From contig CAUBKG010000014.1 in the NCBI GenBank assembly GCA_958436475.1, forward strand, positions 1-38,542: a stretch of 38,542 nt of DNA, in the 5' to 3' direction. Position 1 is the stretch's first letter. Each line of letters opens with the position of its first letter. The stretch is from an uncultured Clostridia bacterium. GTDB taxonomy: Bacteria; Bacillota; Clostridia; Oscillospirales; Acutalibacteraceae. The notes beneath the pieces were generated by a model. That model was not told where the DNA came from. It searched no databases and worked only from the letters and a program-made list of their open reading frames with translations. Made by a program: the position numbers and the translations under genes. Shown here piece after piece: positions 8,801-16,521 of the stretch.

Positions 8801-9147
8801 TTGATATAGCTTCTCTAAAAGACGGATTCCTATCCCTTCCGGAGACTGCTAGGAAAGCAATCATTGCATATGGAAACACATCTGCGGCAAAGATCGAGTC
8901 AGAAGCAAAAAAAAATCGTCCGTGGACAGATCGTACAGCACAAGCTCGGCAAAGACTGCATGGAGAATGTTTGCAAATCCCCATTGGTATTCGTATTGTA
9001 CTGGCTCATGGAGTGGACTATGGAATTTTTTTAGAACTCAGTAATGAAAAACAGTATGCAATTGTTTATCCAACTTTGAGGAAGGAAGCACCGAAGGTTA
9101 TGGAGGGGATGCAAGGCCTTTTTAACCGCATAGGTGGATCACTATGA
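8797..9147 (+). CDS. HK97 gp10-like tail component
   Basis: The 116-residue product has the features of the HK97 gp10 family: an N-terminal helix region with ARKAIIAYGNTSAAKIESEAK, the WTDRTAQARQRLHGE segment (family pattern W.drTG.ar..l), and a C-terminal YGIFLELSNEKQYAIVYPTL in which E-L and P-T are typical. These proteins act at the neck and tail end during joining. The ATG at 8797 follows GGAGGAGGT and overlaps the previous stop as ATGA; the open frame runs back to 8764 without a better start. Confidence 0.88.
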   Translation: MIDIASLKDGFLSLPETARKAIIAYGNTSAAKIESEAKKNRPWTDRTAQARQRLHGECLQIPIGIRIVLAHGVDYGIFLELSNEKQYAIVYPTLRKEAPKVMEGMQGLFNRIGGSL

Positions 9148-9500
9148 ACTGGTCAGATCTTTTTCTCTATTTGAAAGATGAGGGATTTAATGTGTTTTCG
9201 CTTGGCCAGCATCAGGGGAAATGCATAACGGAGTATATTGTTTTGCGAAATAATGGAATCTTTCCTGGCCCCCGAAAGGAAAGGCGAGAATACGAGTTGT
9301 TGCTTTACTTCCCAATTGAGAAGTACTCCGAATTTGAGTCATATATCGAACGGGTAAAGAAATCTATGAACCGTCTTTATCCGGGTGTGAAACTTATCGA
9401 ACCTGAAACGCCTCATTATCTAGACAAGGATGTGCTCGCATATATGACAAGCGTTACATATGGCGTAATAACGCAGTCTGTAACAAACAAACTTTTTTGA
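9144..9500 (+). CDS. Tail terminator / completion protein candidate
   Basis: A 118-residue protein with LLLYFPIEKYSEFESYIERVKKSMNRLYPGV, given here in part because the pattern of an alternating strand and a long helix fits tail completion proteins that cap the tail tube. Its ATG overlaps the previous TGA by 4 bases. It is the last gene before the tail tube, the usual place of the tail terminator in this module. No single decisive motif is visible, so the family is inferred. Confidence 0.7.
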   Translation: MNWSDLFLYLKDEGFNVFSLGQHQGKCITEYIVLRNNGIFPGPRKERREYELLLYFPIEKYSEFESYIERVKKSMNRLYPGVKLIEPETPHYLDKDVLAYMTSVTYGVITQSVTNKLF

Positions 9501-9509
9501 AAGGAATGA

Positions 9510-10097
9510 ATGTTTATGTCTACTACCCCGAAAAAAGGCACCGAAATGGCCATGATCGACTGCTGCATGATCGTGGCGACCACCCTGGAGGACACGCCCC
9601 GCTGCATCGCATCGACAATCAGCACCAAGGTTGGAGTAGAACCGCAGATCGAGACCACCGAAGCGGTGAAACTCATGATCAAGGGGACGCTCAAGGCCCA
9701 GAAGGGCGAGAAAAAGGTGATTACCGGACACACCATCACCCTCACCGACGGCATGACCATCCTCGAGCTCATCGAAATCCTGCAGGGCGGCACCATCGAA
9801 CGAAACGAAGACGGCGAAATCGTGAAGTATACCCCGCCGGTCGTCGGCGCGGAGTACAAGCCCGTGAAGTTCACGCTCGACTGCTACTCCGCACAGATGG
9901 ACGAAGGCGGCAACGTGCTTCGCTATGAAAAAGCCTCCTATCCGAGCTGCACCGGCCAGCCCATCGGCCTGGGCTCCGAGGACGACGTGTTCCGCGTTTC
10001 CGAATACGTTATCAATTCCGTTCCCGGCAAGGGCGAGGCGCCGTATGTGATCGAATACGTCGACGCGCTTCCCGAGGTACAGGAGCCGATTGCCTAA
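9510..10097 (+). CDS. Major tail tube protein
   Basis: This 195-residue beta-rich protein forms the stacked rings of the tail tube. It has VGVEPQIETTEAVKLMIKGT and ITGHTITLTDGMTILELIEILQGG, typical of phi13-like/HK97 tail tube subunits, and lies between the tail terminator candidate and the chaperone. AAAGGA lies four bases before ATG 9510 and ten before ATG 9516, so either could start. Codon use changes here: the gene is clearly richer in GC at third positions than the head genes before it and the tape measure after the chaperone, which suggests a separate origin. Confidence 0.85.
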   Translation: MFMSTTPKKGTEMAMIDCCMIVATTLEDTPRCIASTISTKVGVEPQIETTEAVKLMIKGTLKAQKGEKKVITGHTITLTDGMTILELIEILQGGTIERNEDGEIVKYTPPVVGAEYKPVKFTLDCYSAQMDEGGNVLRYEKASYPSCTGQPIGLGSEDDVFRVSEYVINSVPGKGEAPYVIEYVDALPEVQEPIA

Positions 10098-10136
10098 GCG
10101 CTGTTCCAAGAATAAATAAGGAGGATGGAAACAGGT

Positions 10137-10556
10137 ATGCCAGTTACATCAATGGATGAAATCAGAAAATACGCGGAGGGGGCGGAGGTTGAGCTCCCCG
10201 GATTCAAGGACGGGGAAACCATTACCGTCTGCCTGAGGAGGCCTTCCCTGCTTTCTCTTGCGGAATCGGGCAAAATCCCAAACCCTCTGCTGGCCGCGGC
10301 CTCGGAGCTCTTCTGCTCCGGCATCAAGGAAGACGGGAAAAGCAGCATAAGGGAGCTCGGCGAGCTGTTCCAGATCATTGCGAAGGCAAGCCTCGTTTCC
10401 CCTTCTTACGATGAATTTGCCGGTGCGGGCGTGCCGCTCACGGACTCCCAGCTCCTCTACATCTATAACTATGTGAGAAACGGGGTGGATTCCCTGAGCC
10501 GATTTCGTAAAAAGCAGGGAGCTCGCCAGAATCACGACTCTGGCAAAAATTTATAA
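10137..10556 (+). CDS. Tail assembly chaperone, first frame (gpG-like)
   Basis: Tail assembly chaperones hold the tape measure protein while the tube forms. The 139-residue product contains MDEIRKYAEGAEVELPGF and LLSLAESGKIPNPLLAAASELF, the usual opening of the Firmicutes XkdN-like/gpG group. I use ATG 10137, which is 12 bases after AAGGAGG; the ATG at 10125 touches that site and is unlikely. The final residues (QGARQNHDSGKNL) look unlike a folded end, and a conserved second half continues in another frame, so a fraction of ribosomes probably change frame near the end. Confidence 0.85.
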   Translation: MPVTSMDEIRKYAEGAEVELPGFKDGETITVCLRRPSLLSLAESGKIPNPLLAAASELFCSGIKEDGKSSIRELGELFQIIAKASLVSPSYDEFAGAGVPLTDSQLLYIYNYVRNGVDSLSRFRKKQGARQNHDSGKNL

Positions 10557-10713
10557 GAAACAGCCGAGCGCCGTACTGGGGATCTCCGATCCCTATACGG
10601 CGTTCTGCTTTGACGAGGCGTGCGCCTACATCGACGCACAGACGGCGGCGGGCAAGGCACCGCGCTACCGGATGCAGGTGAGGAGCCTGCATGAGTTTTA
10701 TAACAATTTATAA
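10498..10713 (+). CDS. Tail assembly chaperone, second frame (T part, reached by frameshift)
   Basis: Downstream of the G-type gene, the frame that starts at position 10498 (one base forward of the G frame) is open to TAA 10711-10713. From about 10516 it reads RELARITTLAKIYKKQPS and then VLGISDPYTAFCFDEACAYI, a signature of the second domain of Firmicutes tail chaperones. It has no start codon with a ribosome binding site of its own. Expression therefore needs a +1 (or -2) shift between the TGA of this frame at 10495 and the G stop at 10554. The best slip sites are CGT AAA AAG at 10506-10514 and GGC AAA AAT at 10542-10550, where tRNA-Lys can re-pair on AAA. It ends 19 bases before the tape measure gene. 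Confidence 0.75.
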   Translation, partial: ADFVKSRELARITTLAKIYKKQPSAVLGISDPYTAFCFDEACAYIDAQTAAGKAPRYRMQVRSLHEFYNNL

Positions 10714-10732
10714 AGAATCGGAGGCAGCCGCA

Positions 10733-13700
10733 ATGGGAATTAATGTAGGAACAGCGGAAGGCTATTTTGATATTGATATTACGAGTTTAAAAACTGCAGC
10801 TGCCTCTGCAGTAAAAGCACTTGAAAAATTGGAACGGCAGGATGCTCTCGTAGAATCCGGTATTGCAAAACTAGAGGATGTTGTTCGTTCCGCTGCGGGT
10901 GGGTTTACCAACACAGAACAAAAGGTAAAATCTCTATCTGCACAGATTGATAGCTCGAAAAAGAAAATCAATATCTATGAAGAAGGAATAACGAGCCTTA
11001 ATGAAATCATTCAGCGAAGCGGAAAGGAACAGGAAAATCTTTCTAAAAAAATCAAGGCCGTTTCGAATAAATATCAGGAATCTGAAAAGCAAGTAAAGGC
11101 GTTGAAATCTGCCTATACGGATGCTAAAAAGGTCCTGAAAGAAGTAACAGATGCACACGGAAAAGAAAGCGAACAGGCCAAATCTGCCGCAGAGAGCGTG
11201 GATACTGCAAAAAAGGCTTATGAAAATGCCGCTGATAAATCGGGAGCATATCGCAATGAATTGCTTCAGTTGGAAGCCAGGCACGAGGCATTGGGGCGTC
11301 AAATCGCCGGAAGCAAAGAAAAAGTTGACGAATTTTCTACAAAAATTAATATTACCAAGACCGACATAGCAAAGTTAACAGCCGAGCTTACAATTGCTGA
11401 AAGTAGAGCAATCAATTTTGGGAAAAAAGCGGAAGAAGTAGGCGATAAGTGGGTAAAGGCCGGGGATAAAATCGGGAAAGTTGGAAACGGCTTAACTCTG
11501 GGGGTTACCGCTCCGATTCTAGCTGCTGGTTATGGAAGCTTTAAAGCTGCTTCCAACTTCGAAAGTGCATGGACCGGCGTTACAAAAACCGTTGACGGCA
11601 CGGAACATCAGTTATCGAAACTGCGCTCTGGTATCATCGACATGTCTCAAGAACTCCCAACTTCGACAACAGAAATTTCTTCTGTTGCGGAAGCTGCCGG
11701 ACAGCTTGGTATACAGACAGATAATGTACTGGGTTTTACTAAGACAATAATTGATCTTGGCAACTCCACAAACCTTGCGGGTGAAGAAGGAGCCTCGTCT
11801 CTCGCGAGATTCGCGAACATCACCGAAATGTCACAGAACAACTTTGATCGGCTTGGTGCGTCTATTGTAGATCTTGGAAATAACTTTGCGACCACCGAGG
11901 CCGAGATCGTTGATATGGGTATGAGGATCGCCGGTGCGGGGCATCAAGTTGGATTATCCGAAGGTAGCATTATGGGCATTGCTACCGCCCTCTCATCTGT
12001 TGGTATTAATGCAGAAATGGGTGGTTCGGCGTTTTCTAAAGCAATGGTACGCATGCAAGTAGCTGTGGAAACCGGACTTGGTCCGGTTAATAACCTTACT
12101 AAAAAGACTGGAATGTCTCTCCGTGATCTTCAGCTTATGAGCGAAAATTCTTCAAAGGATTTTGCAGAACTCGCGGGAGAACTCGGAATGACTAAAACCG
12201 AGCTTCAGAACATTGTAGATTCGGGCGTTGATTTACAGAATTTTGCGGATATTGCCGGGGTGTCATCAGAAAAATTTGCGGCCGCTTTTAAAAATAACGC
12301 TGTTGAAGCTATACAGATGTTTATTCACGGCCTCGGAGATACCGAAAACGCCGGAGAAAGCACTATTAAAATGCTTCAGGACATGGGCTTTTCTGAAACC
12401 CGCCTCCGTGATACTATGACCCGACTCGCTAATTCGGGTGACCTTGTGACCCGTGCAGTAGAAACTGGTAACAAAGCATGGGACGAAAACACGGCATTGG
12501 TAAATGAAGCCAATAAACGCTATGCCACCACCGATTCCAAGCTTAAAATTGCAAAGAATACTTTATCAGAAGCTGGGCGCACTGTTGGTGAAGAGCTTCT
12601 GCCTGTGGTTGCAGATGTCGCGAAAGATATAGCGAACGCGGCAAAGGCTTTTTCCAAGCTCGACCCGGAAACCAAAAAGACAATTGTTAAATTTTCTGCG
12701 CTTGCTGCCGCTACCGGGCCTCTCATCAAAGGCGTCGGGGGAACCGTGAAAGGTGTTGGTACCCTCACAAAGGGGATTGGCTCTCTACTAAAGGGACTAG
12801 GGAAGAAAAGCGCCATAGAAGGCGCTGCAGCTGCCGTCGGAAAAATGGGAAGCACTGCGACCGCGGCAAGCGGAGGGCTTGCCGCGGCCGGCGGGAGTGT
12901 TGGGACGTTGGTAACGTCACTTGGTGCTATTGCATTACCCGCATCTGCAGCTATTGCTGTGATAGGAGGTATTACATATGCGAGCTGGAAGATGTCAGAA
13001 TCCTATCGAGAGACGCAAAAAGAGATTGATAGATTAAAAGACAAATTGAATGAGAGCGAGGAATCGTGGAATAAGGTTAAAGATGCAACTGACGAGTCGT
13101 CAGCATCGGCTGATATCGAAATGGATCGCGTCCAAAGCCTATGGGATGAGCTGCAGAAGCTAGTTGATACAAATGGAAAAATCAAAGACGGATACGAAGC
13201 CCGCGTGGATTATATTAACGGAGAGCTTAACGAAGCGCTTGGAACTGAAATAACTAGGAATGGAGATGTAGTTGAATCATACGAAAAAGTGGCGGACCAA
13301 ATAGATGAATTGATTGCAAAGCAACGCGCCGCAAGAATGATAAGCGCATACGATGACGAATATGATGAAGCTTTTAAACAAAGAACCCAATTAATCAAGG
13401 ACCAAGAAGAGACGCAAAAGAAATTCCTTGAACAGCAGTCGGAAGTTAATGATAAGCAAAAAGTTTACAATAATCTTATTTCCAAACTTGCTGAGGATCC
13501 ATACAATAAAGAGCTTTCTCGAAGCGCATCAGCCGTTTATCTCGAGCTCACAAATGCTAAGAAGCAATTAAAAGAGTTAGAGAATATATACAGTAATCGG
13601 GAAAAAATTATTCGTGATGCCAACAATACTATACAAAAGGTAGAGAGGGCAAACGAAGAATTTATTGCGGGAAATTATGAAAAAGTTGAGAAAACATTAA

Positions 13701-14602
13701 CTCGATATTCGGATGCCTACAAAACGGCGACAGATGCTACGAAAGAAGAATTGTTGGAACAGGCAGCTAATGCTTCCGCCCACATGATAGAACTCCGAAA
13801 ACGGTTCAATGAGGGTGCAGATAACATTACAGAAGACATGGTCAACGAGGCTGAAGACCTTGCATATCGAGCAACCAAGGAGTACCAATATGCAGGCGGA
13901 CAGGCAGGGGACGGATATATTGTTGGCCTGTCAAATAAGGGTGAACCAATATATCAAACCGCGTATAGTCTTGGCAAATCAGGGTTAACTGGGATGCAGA
14001 GCGGTTTTACCTCTAATGATTTAACGCCTCCATCTGTTCGCCCCATTGTAACGTATGAGGCCGCAAAAAAAGGACGGGATGATGCGCAGGAGTATTTTAA
14101 CTCTCATCCGGTAGAAATCCGGATGAAAGCGGACGAAAAATTAAAAGATGCTTTGGCAAAAGGCGTCCCGTATGCAAACGCCTATTTCGAATATAACCTC
14201 AATATAAGTAAAAGGGCTGTTGGAGGCGTTTTCCACCATCCGGAAATCATCGAAGTGGGCGAAGCGGGACCAGAGGCGGTGGTGCCACTCAAAGATAACG
14301 CTCCGTGGATTGATGGACTGGCATTAAGCCTTTCTCGCCGTATGGTAGCGGATGTATCTCAAGACGTCGCTCGCCAGCTTGTAGCCCAAAAATTCATGAC
14401 TCAACCCCGCCGAGAAGCGTTGTCGGGTATAGATTATGATTTACTCGCACAAAGATTAGCAGATACCTTGCGGGAAAGTCCAATCATGGTAAGCGCGAAC
14501 CTAAAGAACAACGTGGATGTGAAGGTAAATATGGATAGTGAAGCAGTGGGAAAAGCAACAGCACCCACCGTATCAAGAATTATCGCTCGCAACAGCAGGT
14601 AG
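10733..14602 (+). CDS. Phage tail tape measure protein
   Basis: This 1289-residue protein sets the length of the tail tube and is delivered through it with the DNA. The N-terminal 250 residues are long charged helices with coiled-coil character. A PhageMin_Tail domain follows at about residues 270-460 (ASNFESAWTGVTKTVDG, VAEAAGQLGIQTDNVLGFT, MRIAGAGHQVGLSEGSIMG). A Gly/Ala-rich hydrophobic stretch around residues 715-755 can span membrane. More coiled coil comes next, and the end has VGGVFHHPEIIEVGEAGPEAVVPL in two overlapping pieces, a common tape measure C-terminus. The frame is open to 10691, but ATG 10733 has GGAGG eight bases ahead. By the usual 1.5 A per residue rule the tail would be about 190 nm; that is an inference. 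Confidence 0.93.
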   Translation: MGINVGTAEGYFDIDITSLKTAAASAVKALEKLERQDALVESGIAKLEDVVRSAAGGFTNTEQKVKSLSAQIDSSKKKINIYEEGITSLNEIIQRSGKEQENLSKKIKAVSNKYQESEKQVKALKSAYTDAKKVLKEVTDAHGKESEQAKSAAESVDTAKKAYENAADKSGAYRNELLQLEARHEALGRQIAGSKEKVDEFSTKINITKTDIAKLTAELTIAESRAINFGKKAEEVGDKWVKAGDKIGKVGNGLTLGVTAPILAAGYGSFKAASNFESAWTGVTKTVDGTEHQLSKLRSGIIDMSQELPTSTTEISSVAEAAGQLGIQTDNVLGFTKTIIDLGNSTNLAGEEGASSLARFANITEMSQNNFDRLGASIVDLGNNFATTEAEIVDMGMRIAGAGHQVGLSEGSIMGIATALSSVGINAEMGGSAFSKAMVRMQVAVETGLGPVNNLTKKTGMSLRDLQLMSENSSKDFAELAGELGMTKTELQNIVDSGVDLQNFADIAGVSSEKFAAAFKNNAVEAIQMFIHGLGDTENAGESTIKMLQDMGFSETRLRDTMTRLANSGDLVTRAVETGNKAWDENTALVNEANKRYATTDSKLKIAKNTLSEAGRTVGEELLPVVADVAKDIANAAKAFSKLDPETKKTIVKFSALAAATGPLIKGVGGTVKGVGTLTKGIGSLLKGLGKKSAIEGAAAAVGKMGSTATAASGGLAAAGGSVGTLVTSLGAIALPASAAIAVIGGITYASWKMSESYRETQKEIDRLKDKLNESEESWNKVKDATDESSASADIEMDRVQSLWDELQKLVDTNGKIKDGYEARVDYINGELNEALGTEITRNGDVVESYEKVADQIDELIAKQRAARMISAYDDEYDEAFKQRTQLIKDQEETQKKFLEQQSEVNDKQKVYNNLISKLAEDPYNKELSRSASAVYLELTNAKKQLKELENIYSNREKIIRDANNTIQKVERANEEFIAGNYEKVEKTLTRYSDAYKTATDATKEELLEQAANASAHMIELRKRFNEGADNITEDMVNEAEDLAYRATKEYQYAGGQAGDGYIVGLSNKGEPIYQTAYSLGKSGLTGMQSGFTSNDLTPPSVRPIVTYEAAKKGRDDAQEYFNSHPVEIRMKADEKLKDALAKGVPYANAYFEYNLNISKRAVGGVFHHPEIIEVGEAGPEAVVPLKDNAPWIDGLALSLSRRMVADVSQDVARQLVAQKFMTQPRREALSGIDYDLLAQRLADTLRESPIMVSANLKNNVDVKVNMDSEAVGKATAPTVSRIIARNSR

Positions 14603-14631
14603 TTGCATTATATTTCACAATAGTGTATTAT
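14603..14631 (+). promoter_or_regulatory. Promoter-like sequence ahead of the tail cargo genes
   Basis: TTGCAT at 14603-14608 and TATTAT at 14626-14631 are separated by 17 bases, right after the tape measure stop. The -10 matches five of six consensus bases; the -35 matches only TTG. It sits 22 bases before the cargo start, so the pair below could be made without late phage transcription. Confidence 0.45.
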
Positions 14632-14652
14632 TATGTAAATAGGAGGTGCGTT

Positions 14653-15333
14653 ATGGATATAATCAAAAAATTTTCTGGATTTTGCAAACGCAATATTAAA
14701 GAAACAATCATAGTCTCGGTAATTATTGGATGTTTTTTGCTTATTGGAACATATTCTTTGGGACGTTTTATCGCGACAGACAGAGAATCCGATTTACTCA
14801 TGGCCGACCAAAAAGTTGCTGCAGACGCGCAATATCAAGAACTGTGCGAAAAGGCAGAACAGAAGCAAGAAGAATTGACCGGCATAGAGAAGGAATTGTC
14901 TGATTCTGAGCAGGAATTAAGAGACAATAAAGAGATAATTCAAAAAATACAGGATCATGAAAAGAAAATAAGCGAACTGAGTGGAACAATATCTAAGAAG
15001 CAAGGCGAAATAGCGACTCTTACCAAGAAGGTTGACGAACTCAATAGTGCGGTTTCCCAGAAACAGGCCGAGCTTGATAAACTAAACGGGGATATTGTAA
15101 AGGCGAAAGGCCAGCCAATTAAACTTATTTCAGGTACATACACAGTTGGAAAAGATGTGCCTGCAGGCAGGTATCGTATCAGTGGTAGTTCTAATTTTAT
15201 TGTGAATAACGGGTTAAAAATCAACACCATCCTTGGCGATAGTATTGTTGGTAGTGGTGATTATATTGGATACCTTGATGAAGGGGATGTTATTGATAAC
15301 CACGCGCCTGCTACGCTTACGCCGGTGGAATAA
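14653..15333 (+). CDS. Membrane-anchored coiled-coil protein, tail-operon cargo
   Basis: The 226-residue product has an uncleaved-looking N-terminal membrane helix (IIVSVIIGCFLLIGTYSLG, about residues 18-36). A long coiled coil rich in Glu, Lys and Gln follows at about residues 50-145. The C-terminal beta domain begins GTYTVGKDVPAGRYRISG; this YTVGkDiPAG pattern occurs in many Firmicutes and phage surface proteins of unknown function. The start ATG follows AGGAGGTG. It is not a tail part I recognise, and it interrupts the normal tape measure to distal tail order with the next gene. A role at the cell envelope, for example superinfection exclusion, is possible but only inferred. Confidence 0.82.
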   Translation: MDIIKKFSGFCKRNIKETIIVSVIIGCFLLIGTYSLGRFIATDRESDLLMADQKVAADAQYQELCEKAEQKQEELTGIEKELSDSEQELRDNKEIIQKIQDHEKKISELSGTISKKQGEIATLTKKVDELNSAVSQKQAELDKLNGDIVKAKGQPIKLISGTYTVGKDVPAGRYRISGSSNFIVNNGLKINTILGDSIVGSGDYIGYLDEGDVIDNHAPATLTPVE

Positions 15334-15339
15334 TCAACT

Positions 15340-15711
15340 ATGGGTGCAGTTTTCAAGCCGCTCTTTGAGTTCTTAACTGGCGATATTGTAGTATGTGGAA
15401 ATGTCGTTTATAATTATCTTATTATGCTGATAGTTGGCGAAATTGCATATCAATTATCGTTCCGTTGCGTCCACAATGCCTATCATTCGGGCGTGATCAA
15501 TGGGAAATTTGCCGGTTCTATATTGCATTGGACTATTCGGGTGATTTTTTATACTGTTACGGCCTATCTGATTCGAGGTGTAATATGGTTATCTCATTTG
15601 ATTTCCGACATCCCAAATTGGGTATGGTGGAGTGCATTAGGAGTTATTCTTATAGTAATGATTGGTGCTATGGTTATCGGTATAATCAGGAGCAAAGGTA
15701 GAGAAAAATAA
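15340..15711 (+). CDS. Small membrane protein, tail-operon cargo
   Basis: A 123-residue protein with three hydrophobic helices: about residues 22-40 (VVYNYLIMLIVGEIAYQL), 62-85 (ILHWTIRVIFYTVTAYLI) and 93-115 (WVWWSALGVILIVMIGAMVI). It ends in a short basic tail. It starts seven bases after the membrane-anchored coiled-coil gene with only a weak ribosome binding site, so translation may be coupled. I do not recognise the family. A strong terminator follows, which closes the two-gene unit. A partner role in the membrane with the gene before it is likely from position. Confidence 0.75.
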   Translation: MGAVFKPLFEFLTGDIVVCGNVVYNYLIMLIVGEIAYQLSFRCVHNAYHSGVINGKFAGSILHWTIRVIFYTVTAYLIRGVIWLSHLISDIPNWVWWSALGVILIVMIGAMVIGIIRSKGREK

Positions 15712-15720
15712 ATTAACATA

Positions 15721-15749
15721 AAGCGTACCACGTTTTGTGGTACGCTTTT
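15721..15749 (+). terminator. Intrinsic terminator closing the cargo unit
   Basis: An 11-bp perfect stem, AAGCGTACCAC with GTGGTACGCTT, encloses a 5-base loop and ends in TTTTC. It separates the two membrane genes from the distal tail gene. Confidence 0.88.
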
Positions 15750-15781
15750 CTTATACCGAAAAGTAAAAGGAGATGGCGCCG

Positions 15782-16510
15782 TTGATTGATTACAATGAAA
15801 AATATTTTGAGCAGGACGGTCAGGTCGGAGATCCGTTCTGGGTGGATGGGATTGATTTATATGACCAATACAATGCCGATTTGATTTCATTTACTGTGCG
15901 CCCAGGAGTACCCGAATCGGAATATTGGGTTGAGTCAGGTAAAAGCAAATTTGAGCAGTTTGGAGCATCGATAAAACCCAAACAAGCTGAGGCGTTATTT
16001 TATGTAGGAGGGCCATCATTAGAATCGGCTTTTGCTAATGTCTCCGCACTACAGACTACGCTTAAGAATTGCACGCTTTACCCCTCAAATGTGCGATATC
16101 AGTATCCGGCAATCTTAACGAGCTTTTCGAGCGAGCCAACTAATGTGGAACCGTATTTTTTTGTTACAGCTTCTTTTGTTGTTATATGTCGCCTTCCTCT
16201 CGTGGAAACCGAAATTACCGAAGATTCTGTCCTCATAAACGCGGGAAACGTCCCTTCGGGGATGCGGATTACTATCACGCCAGAAAGCAACATGGATTCT
16301 GTTACCGTGGCAGGGATCACTATTAATAACCTTTCTGCACATGTGCCGTTTATTATTGACGGTATTGACGGAAAAGTAATCGCTGCTGGACTTAACCGTT
16401 TTTTAGACACGGATATAGTTGATTTTCCCATGATTCAGCCGGGTGAGAACCGCATAAACACACCCAAAGGAGTTTCAGTTTCTATTGCTTTTTATCCTGT
16501 TTTTTTGTGA
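15782..16510 (+). CDS. Distal tail protein (Dit-like)
   Basis: This protein forms the hub at the tail tip that joins the tube to the baseplate. The product of about 242 residues has the Dit pattern of an N-terminal ring domain (DGIDLYDQYNADLISFTVRP, FGASIKPKQAEALF) and a C-terminal beta sandwich that ends in NRINTPKGVSVSIAFYPVFL, typical of the family. AAAAGGAG abuts an ATG at 15773, which is too close for initiation, while the TTG at 15782 is nine bases away; I use the TTG, with 15773 as the alternative. It lies just before the tail lysin gene, as in other siphophages. Confidence 0.86.
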   Translation: MIDYNEKYFEQDGQVGDPFWVDGIDLYDQYNADLISFTVRPGVPESEYWVESGKSKFEQFGASIKPKQAEALFYVGGPSLESAFANVSALQTTLKNCTLYPSNVRYQYPAILTSFSSEPTNVEPYFFVTASFVVICRLPLVETEITEDSVLINAGNVPSGMRITITPESNMDSVTVAGITINNLSAHVPFIIDGIDGKVIAAGLNRFLDTDIVDFPMIQPGENRINTPKGVSVSIAFYPVFL

Positions 16511-16521
16511 GGTGAAACCAT

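Noticed and set aside
9420..10109. Minus-strand open frame of 229 codons opposite the tail tube gene
   Set aside because: It overlaps a gene with strong tail tube features and shows no domain; it reflects the high GC of this segment.
10547..10553. A AAT TTA heptamer as a -1 frameshift site in the chaperone gene
   Set aside because: The -1 frame downstream does not encode the conserved second half; the needed frame is +1 or -2.
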